From contig NZ_CP036339.1 in the NCBI RefSeq assembly GCF_007746075.1, positions 3,997,786 through 4,061,785 on the forward strand: DNA of 64,000 nucleotides, read 5' to 3'. Of the stretch, positions 42,847 to 51,891 are shown in pieces. Both the position numbers and the translations under genes were made by a program. This DNA comes from Lacipirellula limnantheis (GTDB lineage: Bacteria > Planctomycetota > Planctomycetia > Pirellulales > Lacipirellulaceae). Below the pieces are notes generated by a model. The model had not been told where the DNA came from and did not search any database. It saw only the letters and a program-made list of their open reading frames with translations. Every line of letters starts with the position of its first letter. Position 1 is the stretch's first letter.

Positions 42847-43830
42847 ATGACCCTCGCACAAGTACTCCTGGGACAAGGGTTGATCGTCGATACCACCGCG
42901 TTGGCCGCAGTGGCGCTAGTGGGCTACCTGTTCGGGCGCCGCACGCGCCGCGCGGCGGCTGCGACTCCGGATGTCACGCTCCTGATTGAACTCGCGCGTG
43001 CGCAATGCGTTGCGAAGGATCTTGAACATCTCGCCCAGCGACTCCGCACCGAGGCCCAAGGACATCTTGCCTCGCTTGCCGCATTCCAAGGACAAGTCGA
43101 ACGGATGCAAACAGGCGCCGTGACGGCCGATTGGCGCCAGCTTCGTCAGCATGCGGATGCCCTGATTGGTCAAACGATGTCGCTGGCGAGCTCGCTCTCG
43201 CTGGCTTGCGACGAGATGCGCGATCATCAAAGTCAACTGATGACCTTTGCCGACGCGCGAGTCGACCGCGAAACCGGCGTGTTGAATCGCCGAGCGCTGG
43301 TCGAACATCTCCAGGCTCGGCTCGCGGCTCGGGGCGAAGGCGCGAAGAAGGTCGCGATCGTCCTGTGCAGCGTCGACGTCGACCCTTACGCTTGGTCGAT
43401 TGACGGCGAGGCGGGGCTCGGCAGCGTGGCCCGACTCATTGAACAATACGCGCGAGGCAACGACGTCATCGCCCGGTACGGACCGCAGGAGTTCGTGATT
43501 CTGCTGCCGCGCACCACGCTTGAGGGGGGGCTCGTCGTCGGCGAGCGGCTCTTGAAGATAGTCGATGCTGCCTTGGAGCGGCGCGTCTGGGCCGGCGTCG
43601 TGGAGGCCGAGATCGAAGAGACTCCCGAGGAGTTGCTCGCTCGGGCAGAATCCGCCTTGCGCGCGGCGGCGAAGGAAGAGACGCCGACGCTGTATGTCCA
43701 CGACGGGGCCGTGACGCGCCGTCACGCCTTCGAACTCATGCACGCCCATTCTGGTCGCCTCGCGGCCAGTTCGATCTCATCAAGCAGCAATGGGGCCGCG
43801 AACGGCGCGGAGAGCGAGACGGTCGGCTAA
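42847..43830 (+). CDS. Degenerate GGDEF-domain protein
   Basis: 327 residues. One N-terminal helix (about 10-30) is followed by a helical linker to about 140 and a GGDEF-type domain (about 140-285), recognisable by DRETGVLNRRALVEHL and ARYGPQEFVILLPRTT. The active-site motif reads GPQEF in place of GG(D/E)EF, so diguanylate cyclase activity is unlikely. It may bind c-di-GMP or GTP, or a partner protein. A disordered tail ends the protein. Confidence 0.75.
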   Translation: MTLAQVLLGQGLIVDTTALAAVALVGYLFGRRTRRAAAATPDVTLLIELARAQCVAKDLEHLAQRLRTEAQGHLASLAAFQGQVERMQTGAVTADWRQLRQHADALIGQTMSLASSLSLACDEMRDHQSQLMTFADARVDRETGVLNRRALVEHLQARLAARGEGAKKVAIVLCSVDVDPYAWSIDGEAGLGSVARLIEQYARGNDVIARYGPQEFVILLPRTTLEGGLVVGERLLKIVDAALERRVWAGVVEAEIEETPEELLARAESALRAAAKEETPTLYVHDGAVTRRHAFELMHAHSGRLAASSISSSSNGAANGAESETVG

Positions 43831-44089
43831 GATGCAGACGAAAAGTCGACGTCCCGCCATCCCCGAAGATGGCTGCATGTTTCCGTCAACGCAACATTCG
43901 TGCGGAGTTTTGAGCCCGAATCAGCCGCGACGCGGCAGCGCTCGTTGACTCGCTTCGCGTCGATGTTCTACATTGAACGCAGAGGCCGAGGTGGGTGAAA
44001 TCCCACGCCCCACACGCCGGCGCGGCGAATCGAACGTGACGGAGTTACGTATCCTTCCCCGCGCTTGCAAGTCTTGAAAGGAGCTTGCC

Positions 44090-44413
44090 ATGCCGCTATT
44101 CGAAGTCGAGACGGACAGTCACATTATCATCACCTGGGCGTCGGACAGTGACGAGGCATCCGGCGTGGTTTCCGTCGCGTATCCGCACGACACGGTATTG
44201 CGACTCACCAAACGTCCGCGCGATACCTGGGTGATCTCCAAGAGCGCGCTGGGCCTCAGCGGCAAGACCGACCCCTGCAACACGGCCCGCGATTGCCTAT
44301 CGAAGTCCGGCGGCGACAAGGTCCACGCGATCCGCCTCTACATGCACGAGACCGGATCTGATTTGGAGCAAGCTCAAAGGGCGATTGAATCGAACATGGT
44401 GATGGGCTGGTAG
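44090..44413 (+). CDS. Conserved-looking small cytosolic protein
   Basis: 107 residues (MPLFEVETDSHIIITWASDS). Balanced composition without signal or membrane helix; ends in a helix with DLEQAQRAIESNMVMGW. AAAGGAGC about 8 bases upstream of the ATG is a strong ribosome site. A short hairpin GTGGG-TGAAAT-CCCAC lies about 95 bases upstream (43992-44007). I do not recognise the family. Confidence 0.65.
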   Translation: MPLFEVETDSHIIITWASDSDEASGVVSVAYPHDTVLRLTKRPRDTWVISKSALGLSGKTDPCNTARDCLSKSGGDKVHAIRLYMHETGSDLEQAQRAIESNMVMGW

Positions 44414-44550
44414 TCCGATACGACTGCACTCAGCGACGTCGCCCGCTCACTAGCTGCGAGGAAAGCGGCTGGTCCGGTCTCGAGCCGAGCTAGTCGTTTT
44501 TCGTTGGCAGTCATTGTGACGAGGGCCATGGCGGTTCGTACAGCAGGTGA

Positions 44551-45396
44551 CTACCAGTAACGATTCGTCCCTGAGGGCGCGGTCGGCGCCGTCGTTGCCG
44601 CGGGAGCTGGCGTCGTGGTCGCTCCCGATTCCACCGTCGTCGGCGTCGTAGGCGCGGCCGCGGAAGTGGCCGGGGGAAGGCTCGCCACGCTCACCGCGTA
44701 GCTGCTGGTCCCGCCTGGACGATAGGACTGCGTCGACGCCTGTGTGACAGGCGCCGGTGAGTAAGCCGGCGGGGCCGGAGTCGTCGCCGAAGCAGGCGGC
44801 GCCGTGACAGCACCACCAGCTGATCCGTATCGACTTGCACCTCCAGCCAGTTCAGTCGTCGGTGGATAGCTAGGCACAGTGTTACTCGCACCGCTTGGAC
44901 CTTGCCCATACAAAGGGACTGGTGTGGCGCCAGCGGTCTGGGCACTCGGCATGGCTCCCGCGCCGTAGCGGTCGGCGACAGTCGTCGCCACGCTCGTCGT
45001 CGGCGCCTTTGGCGCCGGAGTCGCGGACGGATCATACGGGCCGGCGGCGGCGGTCGATGTCGTCGCACTAGTCGGAGCCGTCGCCGCAGCCACTTGGGTA
45101 ACGGCGTTAGGCGTAAACGCAGGTGCGTCCGTACTCGGATAAGCGGAGTCGTTTTTTCCCGAGCCGGCAGTTGACCCCATGGTGTTCGCCGGCTTGAACG
45201 GCGCTGCAGAGCCAGCGACTTGCGTCCCTTCGGCCTTCTTCGCCGCATCCGAGGGAAGCTCAGGTGCGGCGTGCGCCAACGCGGCTTCGTCAGCCTTGTT
45301 CGACTTCCACCAAGCAAGCTTCGGCGTCGATTTGCAGCCGATCGTCGTCGACGCTGAGAGGACCAGCAGGCCGAAAGTGATGGCCGTCTTTCTCAT
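44551..45396 (-). CDS. Ala/Thr/Pro-rich secreted protein or lipoprotein
   Basis: 281 residues from the ATG at 45396 (MRKTAITFGLLVLSASTTIGC). The hydrophobic N-terminus ends in TIGC, a weak lipobox, so it is either a lipoprotein or a secreted protein. The rest is low complexity: Ala, Thr, Pro, Ser and Gly with repeated TTPAP-like text, probably disordered, ending NRYW. Function unknown; a cell-envelope linker is possible. Confidence 0.6.
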   Translation of the reverse strand: MRKTAITFGLLVLSASTTIGCKSTPKLAWWKSNKADEAALAHAAPELPSDAAKKAEGTQVAGSAAPFKPANTMGSTAGSGKNDSAYPSTDAPAFTPNAVTQVAAATAPTSATTSTAAAGPYDPSATPAPKAPTTSVATTVADRYGAGAMPSAQTAGATPVPLYGQGPSGASNTVPSYPPTTELAGGASRYGSAGGAVTAPPASATTPAPPAYSPAPVTQASTQSYRPGGTSSYAVSVASLPPATSAAAPTTPTTVESGATTTPAPAATTAPTAPSGTNRYW

Positions 45397-45777
45397 GGCT
45401 TCCATGCCTCGTTGGTCGGGAACCGGCGCTCATCCATTAGGCGCCGCCCGGTGATTGGTAGTCTGCCGCGACCGTCGCGCCAGGGGCGGCAGGCGCAACA
45501 TGAGCTCGCGCAAAAAACTTCTATTCGCACCTTCGGCAGAAGCGGGTCATAGCGTTGAGGAAAAACCGGACGCTTGCAACGATTCTCCGGCGCCAGCATC
45601 GCCGTCAATGCGCGGCGCGATTATAGAATGAGACGGCACGGCGTCAACGTCACCCGATGACTCCGGAGCCGTCAGACTATGGATCTCCGTCAGTTAACGA
45701 AAAAACGCCCTGGCAACGTCGGAGTTGGCAGGGCGCTTGCTGTCATGACAGATCGCTAGCAGAACTCGAACGAGATG
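45397..45777. other. Intergenic region upstream of the lipoprotein-like gene
   Basis: Apart from the sod terminator at its right end and the expected promoter of the leftward gene near 45400-45500, nothing is visible. A minus-strand frame at 45393-45608 is arginine-rich and probably chance. Confidence 0.5.
45700..45736 (-). terminator. Rho-independent terminator of sod
   Basis: On the minus strand a 12-bp stem (45724-45735 with 45706-45717, one mismatch) is followed by six T (A-run at 45700-45705 on the plus strand). It lies about 40 bases past the sod stop codon. Confidence 0.85.
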
Positions 45778-46389
45778 CTAGCCCTTGACCTTGGCATATC
45801 GCTCGCCGACTGCGTTCCAGTCGATCACATTGAAGAAAGCCGCCAAATAGTCGGGCCGCTTGTTCTGATACTTCAAGTAGTAAGCGTGCTCCCAGACGTC
45901 GACGCCCAAGATGGGCGTGCGGCCTTCCATGTAGGGATTGTCTTGATTCGGCGTGCTCTCCACCAGGAGCTTGCCCCCCTTGTCGACGCTCAGCCACGCC
46001 CAGCCGCTGCCAAAGCGCGTGATCGCGGCGTTCGTCAGCGCTTCCTTGAACTTTGCGTAGCCGCCGAGCTCCGCGTCGATCGCTGCCGCCAGCGCGCCGA
46101 TTGGCTCGCCGCCGCCCTTCGGAGACATGATTAACCAGAACAACGAGTGATTGGCGTGTCCGCCTCCATTGTTACGTACTGCCGTACGAATCTTCTCGGG
46201 CACCGAATTAATGTTCCGACACAGTTCTTCGATCGACTGCTCAGGAACATCTGAACCGGCGAGCGCTTCATTCACTTTCGTCACGTACGTCGCGTGATGG
46301 CGATCATGGTGAATCTCCATCGTCAGCGCGTCAATGTGAGGTTCGAGTGCGTCCTTGGGGTAGGGCAGCTCGGGAAGCGTGTAAGCCAT
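45778..46389 (-). CDS. sodA: Superoxide dismutase, Mn type
   Basis: 203 residues, full length. It starts AYTLPELPYPKDALEPHID. Metal ligands lie in MEIHHDRHHATY (His), HANHSLFW (His), and GVDVWEHAYY (Asp and His). NNGGGHANH and the Gln in TPNQDNP are features of Mn-dependent members; cambialistic use cannot be excluded. It converts superoxide to peroxide and oxygen. No signal peptide, so cytosolic. It is a single gene with its own terminator. Confidence 0.93.
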   Translation of the reverse strand: MAYTLPELPYPKDALEPHIDALTMEIHHDRHHATYVTKVNEALAGSDVPEQSIEELCRNINSVPEKIRTAVRNNGGGHANHSLFWLIMSPKGGGEPIGALAAAIDAELGGYAKFKEALTNAAITRFGSGWAWLSVDKGGKLLVESTPNQDNPYMEGRTPILGVDVWEHAYYLKYQNKRPDYLAAFFNVIDWNAVGERYAKVKG

Positions 46390-46625
46390 TGTGATTCTCC
46401 CTCGTTTATCGTGCCTGCGCCGGATGCGGCGCGTGGTCCTTGCGATCTAACGCAAAAATGAGCCCCTGATCTTCGGGGCACCTGAACGCCAGAATACCGG
46501 ACTCGCCGACCGGTGACAATCGTCCGCGTCCCCGTCGTGATCGGCGCTTTCGCCGTTGCCGCGGACTTCGCGTCGCACGATCAAGAGACCAGGCGCCGGT
46601 TTCGCGCGCGGCGCCCGGTTGAGGG

Positions 46626-46982
46626 CTATTTGATGATGCGGTCGACACGTCGCCGCCCGGCCTGATCGAGCAACCGGCGAATTTCGTGCTGTTGCTGGTT
46701 CAGCAACTCAAGTTGCGTAGAGAGCGAACGGAGCAGTTGATCGTCGGCGACTCCCGAGCCATGCAGCGCGATCGGATAGGCGTCATGGCGGTGATGCGAA
46801 TCGCGGCGGTCACCCGAATCTTGCAACATCGGCGTTGATTCGTCGGCAAATACCGCATCCACCGCCAGCGGTTCCAAGTCGCCCGAATTATCACTTGCCC
46901 GATGTCGCGCCATCGCGGATCGCCCGCGGTGAATTGCACCCAGGCCTGCGCCTTCGCTCAGTTCACGAATATCGGTTCGCAT
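46626..46982 (-). CDS. Unknown small polar protein
   Basis: 118 residues. The first half is disordered and rich in Asp, Ser, Arg and His. The second half has a helical stretch QLLRSLSTQLELLNQQQHEI with heptad spacing, suggesting oligomerisation, and a basic end (RRRVDRIIK). It lies downstream of the large signalling gene in the same direction (63 bases). Function unknown. Confidence 0.5.
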   Translation of the reverse strand: MRTDIRELSEGAGLGAIHRGRSAMARHRASDNSGDLEPLAVDAVFADESTPMLQDSGDRRDSHHRHDAYPIALHGSGVADDQLLRSLSTQLELLNQQQHEIRRLLDQAGRRRVDRIIK

Positions 46983-47045
46983 GCGTCCTCTCTCCGTACT
47001 TGCCGGCGCTTCAACAGGGCCGACGTTTTCTAACGTATTGTCCAG

Positions 47046-49367
47046 CTACCGCGCCCCAATCGATGAGGGACGGGGCGGCTCCGCATCGACCTCTCGCGCC
47101 ATCAGGTAAGACTTGAGGCTTTGCAGCGCCATTTTGGCGCGATCCAATTGGTCATCGCGGCGGCGATTGCGCCGCTTCTTTGGCCGGATCGATACATTAA
47201 CCACCGTTTGCGCGTAGCTGCCAGCGGCTAGGCCGAAGCTATTCGTCTTCTCCAACCGGTCCTCGCTGAACTCAAGTTCCAATCGATACGGCGACGGGCG
47301 ATCGGCCTTGCGGCGCTGCTGGCCGACGCGATCGCTGGAGATCTCAATCTCGACCCGGTTGTCACGAATAGAAATGATCTTTGCCTGCTGATCGGTGACG
47401 AATCCGCGCAATTTCTCGATAGCAATGTCGATTGGGACCTCCGTCGTCAACTTGGCCTCGATCAACGGAGCCGCGCGGAACAACCCGAAGTTCCACCACT
47501 TCTTTTTTGGCGTGCGTGCATGTTCCATGGCGTTGCCCAATTGGACCACTTGGTTGCGACCCTGCTCTTTGGCCATCAGCAATGCCGAATCAGAACGACG
47601 CAACAGGGTTTCCGGCGTATCTCCCGATTGGAGCTGCGCCACCCCGAAGCTGGAGGTGATTTTTCGCGTTCCTAAGCTATGGAACGTCGCCTCGGCAATC
47701 TTTTTACGAATTTGCTCGGCTCGGGCCGCCGAGTCAGCCATCGTGCAATCGGCGCAGAGAACGGCAAACTCTTCGCCGCCGTAGCGCGCTACGAGGTCTC
47801 CGGATCGACAGGCCTGCGTCAGCAGATTGGCAACGGTAATGATGGCCTCGTCGCCTGCCTGATGTCCAAACGTATCGTTGATGTTCTTGAAATGATCGAT
47901 GTCCGTCATGATCAGACTGCACGGCAACCCGGCCTGCTCATGAGCTTCGATGAACAGCGCCAGCATCCGATCAAATTCGGCGCGGTTGGCGACCTTCGTC
48001 ATCGGGTCCTTGGTCACTTCAGCGTGGAGGGCTTCGCACTTTTCCTCCAGCGAGACTTCGGGCTGCGCATCTTGCAGCAGCACCGTGGCCCCGCGCAACT
48101 GCCCGTCGCGACAGACGACCGGTATCGCGTGGAGGTCGATCGCCACATGCTCGCCTTGCCGGCCGAGAATCTCCAACCGTTGCCGCAACTGCGCATGCGT
48201 GGCAATGGACCTCGCGACGGGGCACGCATCGTCGCGCACCCGTCGACCGGCCGTATTGCACATATCGAGCAAACTCGGCGTGAACTGCCGTCCCTGGGCC
48301 GCCGCGCTGCTGACGCCGGTGAGTCGCTCGGCCCCTTTGCTCCACAAAAAGATGTTCCGCTGTTCGTCGACGAAAATGACGCCGTCATGCATCGAATCGA
48401 TCAGTTGCTGCTCGAAGAGCGAGCGATTGTCTTTTACGGCGGCAGGAGCAATGACCGGCGTCGCGGCGAACGTTGTCGGCGTCGACCATGGCAGCTCCGT
48501 CTGACGCTTGCCAAGCTCGTTTAGCCAGCGTCCTGCGACCTGCTGCGTCAACAGTTCCTGATCGTGCGAAAGCAGTTCGATGAACTGATTAACCAGGATC
48601 GGATCGTAGAGCGTCCCCGCGCCGACAAACAACTCGTGCAGCGCGGCCTCGCGCGTCCGGAGGTCGCCCGCCGACGCACTGGTCGTCATCTGGTCAAAAG
48701 CGTCGACGATGGCGATCATCCGCGACTCGAGCGGCAGATCGTCGCCCCCAACCGGCGACGGAGCGCCGCTGCCATCGAAGCGGCGGCCGGCGTACCGTAC
48801 GGCGTCCAGCACGCGCTGCGAACTGCAACAGCACGCGAGGATGTGAACGCCGGCCTCCCAATGCGTCTGTAGCATCGCCTCTTCTTCAGGCGAAAGCCGC
48901 GACGTTTTGGTCAGTACCGCATCGGGAACCGAGATTTTGCCGACGTCGTGGAGCAGCGACGCTGCTTCAACGGCGTCGCGCGTCTCATCGTCGAGTCGCT
49001 TATACAGGGCCCACGTACTACACCCCAGCGCGACGCGTAAGCTGTGCGACGCCGTCGGCGGGTGCTTGTGCTGCAGGGCGGTATAGAGTCCGCTGGCCAA
49101 GCCCAAGCGGACCTGGACGAGGGAATTCTGGTGATGGTCGACAGGGCGGGCAGCCGGGGTGGCCGGTGAGGCCGAAGGACCGGTCTTCGCCGGTCGGGAC
49201 GCGGGCTTGGGTTCAGCGGTCGCCTCTTCGAGGGCGCTCAGCAGAGAGCTGATTTCCGCGACTCGCGACTCTGTCTCGAGCCGTCGCCGCGCCGAGAGCG
49301 CGCGCGGGTCCGGAGGCGCGGGCGACGCAGCGGCGGAATCAATGGCGGGATGGTTTGTCTCAGGCAT
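47046..49367 (-). CDS. HD-GYP-like / PAS / GGDEF signalling protein
   Basis: 773 residues. A disordered N-terminus leads to an HD-GYP-like domain (about 95-270) with LHDVGKISVPDAVL and QTHWEAG. The usual HHE and GYP positions read YAG and GAP, so the metal site is incomplete. A PAS domain (about 305-420, DGVIFVDEQRNIFLWSKGAE) is followed by a GGDEF domain (about 455-620) with GGEEF and, five residues before it, RSGD, the product-inhibition site. A ~130-residue C-terminal domain is unassigned. Probably a c-di-GMP-making enzyme. Confidence 0.85.
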   Translation of the reverse strand: MPETNHPAIDSAAASPAPPDPRALSARRRLETESRVAEISSLLSALEEATAEPKPASRPAKTGPSASPATPAARPVDHHQNSLVQVRLGLASGLYTALQHKHPPTASHSLRVALGCSTWALYKRLDDETRDAVEAASLLHDVGKISVPDAVLTKTSRLSPEEEAMLQTHWEAGVHILACCCSSQRVLDAVRYAGRRFDGSGAPSPVGGDDLPLESRMIAIVDAFDQMTTSASAGDLRTREAALHELFVGAGTLYDPILVNQFIELLSHDQELLTQQVAGRWLNELGKRQTELPWSTPTTFAATPVIAPAAVKDNRSLFEQQLIDSMHDGVIFVDEQRNIFLWSKGAERLTGVSSAAAQGRQFTPSLLDMCNTAGRRVRDDACPVARSIATHAQLRQRLEILGRQGEHVAIDLHAIPVVCRDGQLRGATVLLQDAQPEVSLEEKCEALHAEVTKDPMTKVANRAEFDRMLALFIEAHEQAGLPCSLIMTDIDHFKNINDTFGHQAGDEAIITVANLLTQACRSGDLVARYGGEEFAVLCADCTMADSAARAEQIRKKIAEATFHSLGTRKITSSFGVAQLQSGDTPETLLRRSDSALLMAKEQGRNQVVQLGNAMEHARTPKKKWWNFGLFRAAPLIEAKLTTEVPIDIAIEKLRGFVTDQQAKIISIRDNRVEIEISSDRVGQQRRKADRPSPYRLELEFSEDRLEKTNSFGLAAGSYAQTVVNVSIRPKKRRNRRRDDQLDRAKMALQSLKSYLMAREVDAEPPRPSSIGAR

Positions 49368-49710
49368 AGCGACGGTAGGACCGGTCCGCGATCAATAGTC
49401 GGATAGCGCAGACAGCGACGGTACAGACCTTCGGTCCGCTTAACCGTAGGTCACTCGCACCATGACGGCAAATGCTTGCAAAACACAATCTCCGGCGGGA
49501 TTTACGCCCCTTAGTCCCAATACGGGGATCACGCTGAGCAGCGTCTAGGCTCGACTGCCCTAGCACGAGCGGCGACGCCCCACTCGGTGCAATCCGTACG
49601 ATCTAACGGCCTGCGGCAATCGAGCATACGGTCCAAGCTTGAATCCTCCTGGCCCTCTCGATACGTTGACGGTTCACGGCAGTTGGCCGGTTAAATGTTT
49701 GGAGACGATC
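49368..49710. other. Divergent intergenic region
   Basis: About 340 bases between the leftward HD-GYP/GGDEF gene and the rightward FAH-family gene. It should hold both promoters. I see no clear -35/-10 pair, repeat or RNA structure. Confidence 0.45.
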
Positions 49711-50595
49711 ATGCGGTTGGTGACCTTTGAATCGAATGGCGTGCCGAGGGCCGGCGGGCTTCGGGTGGGATCGACCGGCGTGCCGGAAGTGGTTGACCTC
49801 CAAGCCCATGACCCATCGCTTCCCGGTTCGATCAAGGAGATTCTGGAGGCCGGCCCCGCCGTGTGGGAAACCGTCCGGCGTGCCATTGCGGCCGAGCACT
49901 GCACGCCGCTCGATCAGGTCAAGCTCCTCTCGCCGGTCCTCGATCCGCAGAAGATCATTTGCGTCGGTCTGAACTACGCGGACCATGCGGCCGAGACAGG
50001 CGCCAAAGCAGGCGACGAGCCAGTGATCTTCTGCAAGTTGCCAACGACGCTGCGCGGCCCTGAAGCCCCCATCGAGTTGCCGCCCGAGTCGAACGAGGTC
50101 GATTACGAGGCCGAGCTCGTCGTGGTCATTGGCACGCGCGCCCATCGCGTGAGTCGCGTCGACGCGCTCGACCATGTCGCCGGGTTCGCCTGCGGAAATG
50201 ACGTTTCGGCTCGCGATTGGCAGAAGAACAAGCCCGGAAAGCAGTGGCTGTTGGGGAAGTCGTTCGATTCCTTTGCTCCGTTGGGTCCGTGGATCGCGAC
50301 GCGCGACGAGATCGCCGATCCGGGCCAGCTCGACATCGAGATGAAACTGAACGGCGAGGTGATGCAGAGTTCGAACACGCGACAGCTCATTTTTCCCATC
50401 GATTATCTGGTCAGCTACCTCTCGCACGTCTGCACGCTGCTCCCCGGCGATCTCATCTTCACGGGGACGCCATCGGGGGTCGGCTTCGCGCGCACGCCGC
50501 CGGTGTTCTTGAAGGCGGGCGACGTCTGCGAAGTCTCGGTCATGGGATTGGGGACGTTGCGGAATCCAGTGAAGATCGCCACTGAGTACGACTGA
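49711..50595 (+). CDS. Fumarylacetoacetate hydrolase family protein
   Basis: 294 residues from the ATG at 49711, chosen for its GGAG seven bases upstream; a longer frame from 49639 lacks this. KIICVGLNYADHAAETGA opens the FAH domain, metal-binding acids lie in SNEVDYEAELVVVIG, and LIFTGTPSGVG is the C-terminal hallmark. Family members cleave C-C bonds or act as isomerases/decarboxylases in aromatic breakdown; the exact substrate is not clear. No pathway genes lie beside it. Confidence 0.85.
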   Translation: MRLVTFESNGVPRAGGLRVGSTGVPEVVDLQAHDPSLPGSIKEILEAGPAVWETVRRAIAAEHCTPLDQVKLLSPVLDPQKIICVGLNYADHAAETGAKAGDEPVIFCKLPTTLRGPEAPIELPPESNEVDYEAELVVVIGTRAHRVSRVDALDHVAGFACGNDVSARDWQKNKPGKQWLLGKSFDSFAPLGPWIATRDEIADPGQLDIEMKLNGEVMQSSNTRQLIFPIDYLVSYLSHVCTLLPGDLIFTGTPSGVGFARTPPVFLKAGDVCEVSVMGLGTLRNPVKIATEYD

Positions 50596-50618
50596 CCGAG
50601 ATCGCCCGCGGCGCAGAA

Positions 50619-51092
50619 TCAACCGAGCGGCCGCAGCGTCCCCTGAAACTTCGCGAGCGCTTCGGCCGGTTCGAGATTGAAGATCACGCGGCCGTCGGTG
50701 ATCCAACCGTCGCCGCGGTGCATGAACACAGCCGTCGCGGAGCGAAGGTTTCCAACGGCTTCGACATCCTCCATACCGCCCCCCTCGATCGCGGCAAAGC
50801 TGATCGTGGCCGCCGCCAACGCAATCAATTCGCCGGTCGCGTCGTCGGCGGCGAACAGCGGCGTGCCCGAAAGTTCGCAACCGGTCCAGCGGAGGCCGCG
50901 TGGTTTGCCGCTCGCGCTGGCGGTGCGGAGGAACAGGCCGGTGAGGTCGTCCCGCTGCTGACTGAACTCCTGGATTGCGTCTTCGCGACCGGCGACGGCG
51001 CGTCGCAACCGCCGGCGATTGAATCGCGTCGCGGCGAAGACGGTGGCGGCGACGCCGCCTGCCAGCACTGCGATCATCCAGAGGTATCCCAT
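50619..51092 (-). CDS. Unknown membrane-anchored protein
   Basis: 157 residues from the ATG at 51092 (MGYLWMIAVLAGGVAATVFA), one N-terminal membrane helix, a basic stop-transfer (RFNRRRLRR), and a beta-rich soluble domain to the end. It contains FMHRGDGWITDGRVIFNLEPAEAL in pieces. It converges with the FAH-family gene and lies 54 bases downstream of the next secreted-protein gene. Function unknown. Confidence 0.6.
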   Translation of the reverse strand: MGYLWMIAVLAGGVAATVFAATRFNRRRLRRAVAGREDAIQEFSQQRDDLTGLFLRTASASGKPRGLRWTGCELSGTPLFAADDATGELIALAAATISFAAIEGGGMEDVEAVGNLRSATAVFMHRGDGWITDGRVIFNLEPAEALAKFQGTLRPLG

Positions 51093-51146
51093 GTCGTCGC
51101 GCTCCTCGACCGAGTCGCGCGATCGTTCCGCTGGCAACTTGGCCGC

Positions 51147-51563
51147 TTACCGCCAGGTGAGGCTGTCGTCCCGCTGTGCCGCCGCGGGCGGGGGCGCCAT
51201 TGCGGGCTGAGCGTGAGGGTAGACCATCGGGCCGGCGCCCGGCAAGTAACCCGCTTCCCCCTGGTTGGCTCCACAGCCGCAACCGCCAGCGCCGCCGTGA
51301 CATCCTATCGGAGCGTAGGGCGCCGGATAAGGGAGCTCGCAGCCGCGCGGGACGTACACGTAACTCGCCCCGCGATCTGGCGCTGCGTCGCGCGTCTTCA
51401 CCATGGGGGCCTGATGGCCCGGCCCGTAGCCGTAACCCCACCACTGGGCCCAGTTGCTCGGTTGCGGCGGAAAACCGGGGAACCAAGCCGCTGCTTGCCG
51501 GGGCGAGGCGAGCGTGGCCGCCAAGGCGATCGCCCCGGCCGCGAGTTGAATTTGAATCGACAT
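51147..51563 (-). CDS. Small secreted Pro/Gly/Tyr-rich protein
   Basis: 138 residues from the ATG at 51563 (MSIQIQLAAGAIALAATLAS), a signal peptide ending near QAAA-W. The mature protein is rich in Pro, Gly, Tyr and Trp with WAQWWGYGYGPGH and a cysteine cluster GCHGGAGGCGCG. Secreted and probably cell-surface; function unknown. Confidence 0.6.
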   Translation of the reverse strand: MSIQIQLAAGAIALAATLASPRQAAAWFPGFPPQPSNWAQWWGYGYGPGHQAPMVKTRDAAPDRGASYVYVPRGCELPYPAPYAPIGCHGGAGGCGCGANQGEAGYLPGAGPMVYPHAQPAMAPPPAAAQRDDSLTWR

Positions 51564-51891
51564 GGCACAGCGCTCGACGCCAGCGGAGATCACGACGCTC
51601 GTCACTAACATCGAACGGCCGCCGGTCGCGGCACGGGGAAACCGCCGCGTGATAGCTCGACCGTTGCGACCTGCCAGCATGCCGGCGACCCTCAAGGTTT
51701 CGCCCCCTTACGCACGTGGCCCCCAGTTCGCCTGTTTTATCGATTCTCCGCACTACTCCGATTATCCCCGACGATGGGAACGGGCCGATAACAAGGATTG
51801 AACCGGTTGCAGCGCTCGAGCCTCCCGACGGCTCAAGGCGCAGGCCGGCGACCCACATCCCCGCCGCGCCGCCCAGGGCGCCCCCAACCCG

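Noticed and set aside
43980..44060. Possible riboswitch upstream of the 44090 gene
   Set aside because: Only a short GTGGG/CCCAC hairpin is present; no conserved riboswitch core could be matched and the gene has no metabolite link.
46406..46648. An 80-codon minus-strand frame upstream of sod
   Set aside because: Arg/Pro-rich, overlaps the end of the 46626 gene, and has no ribosome site or fold.
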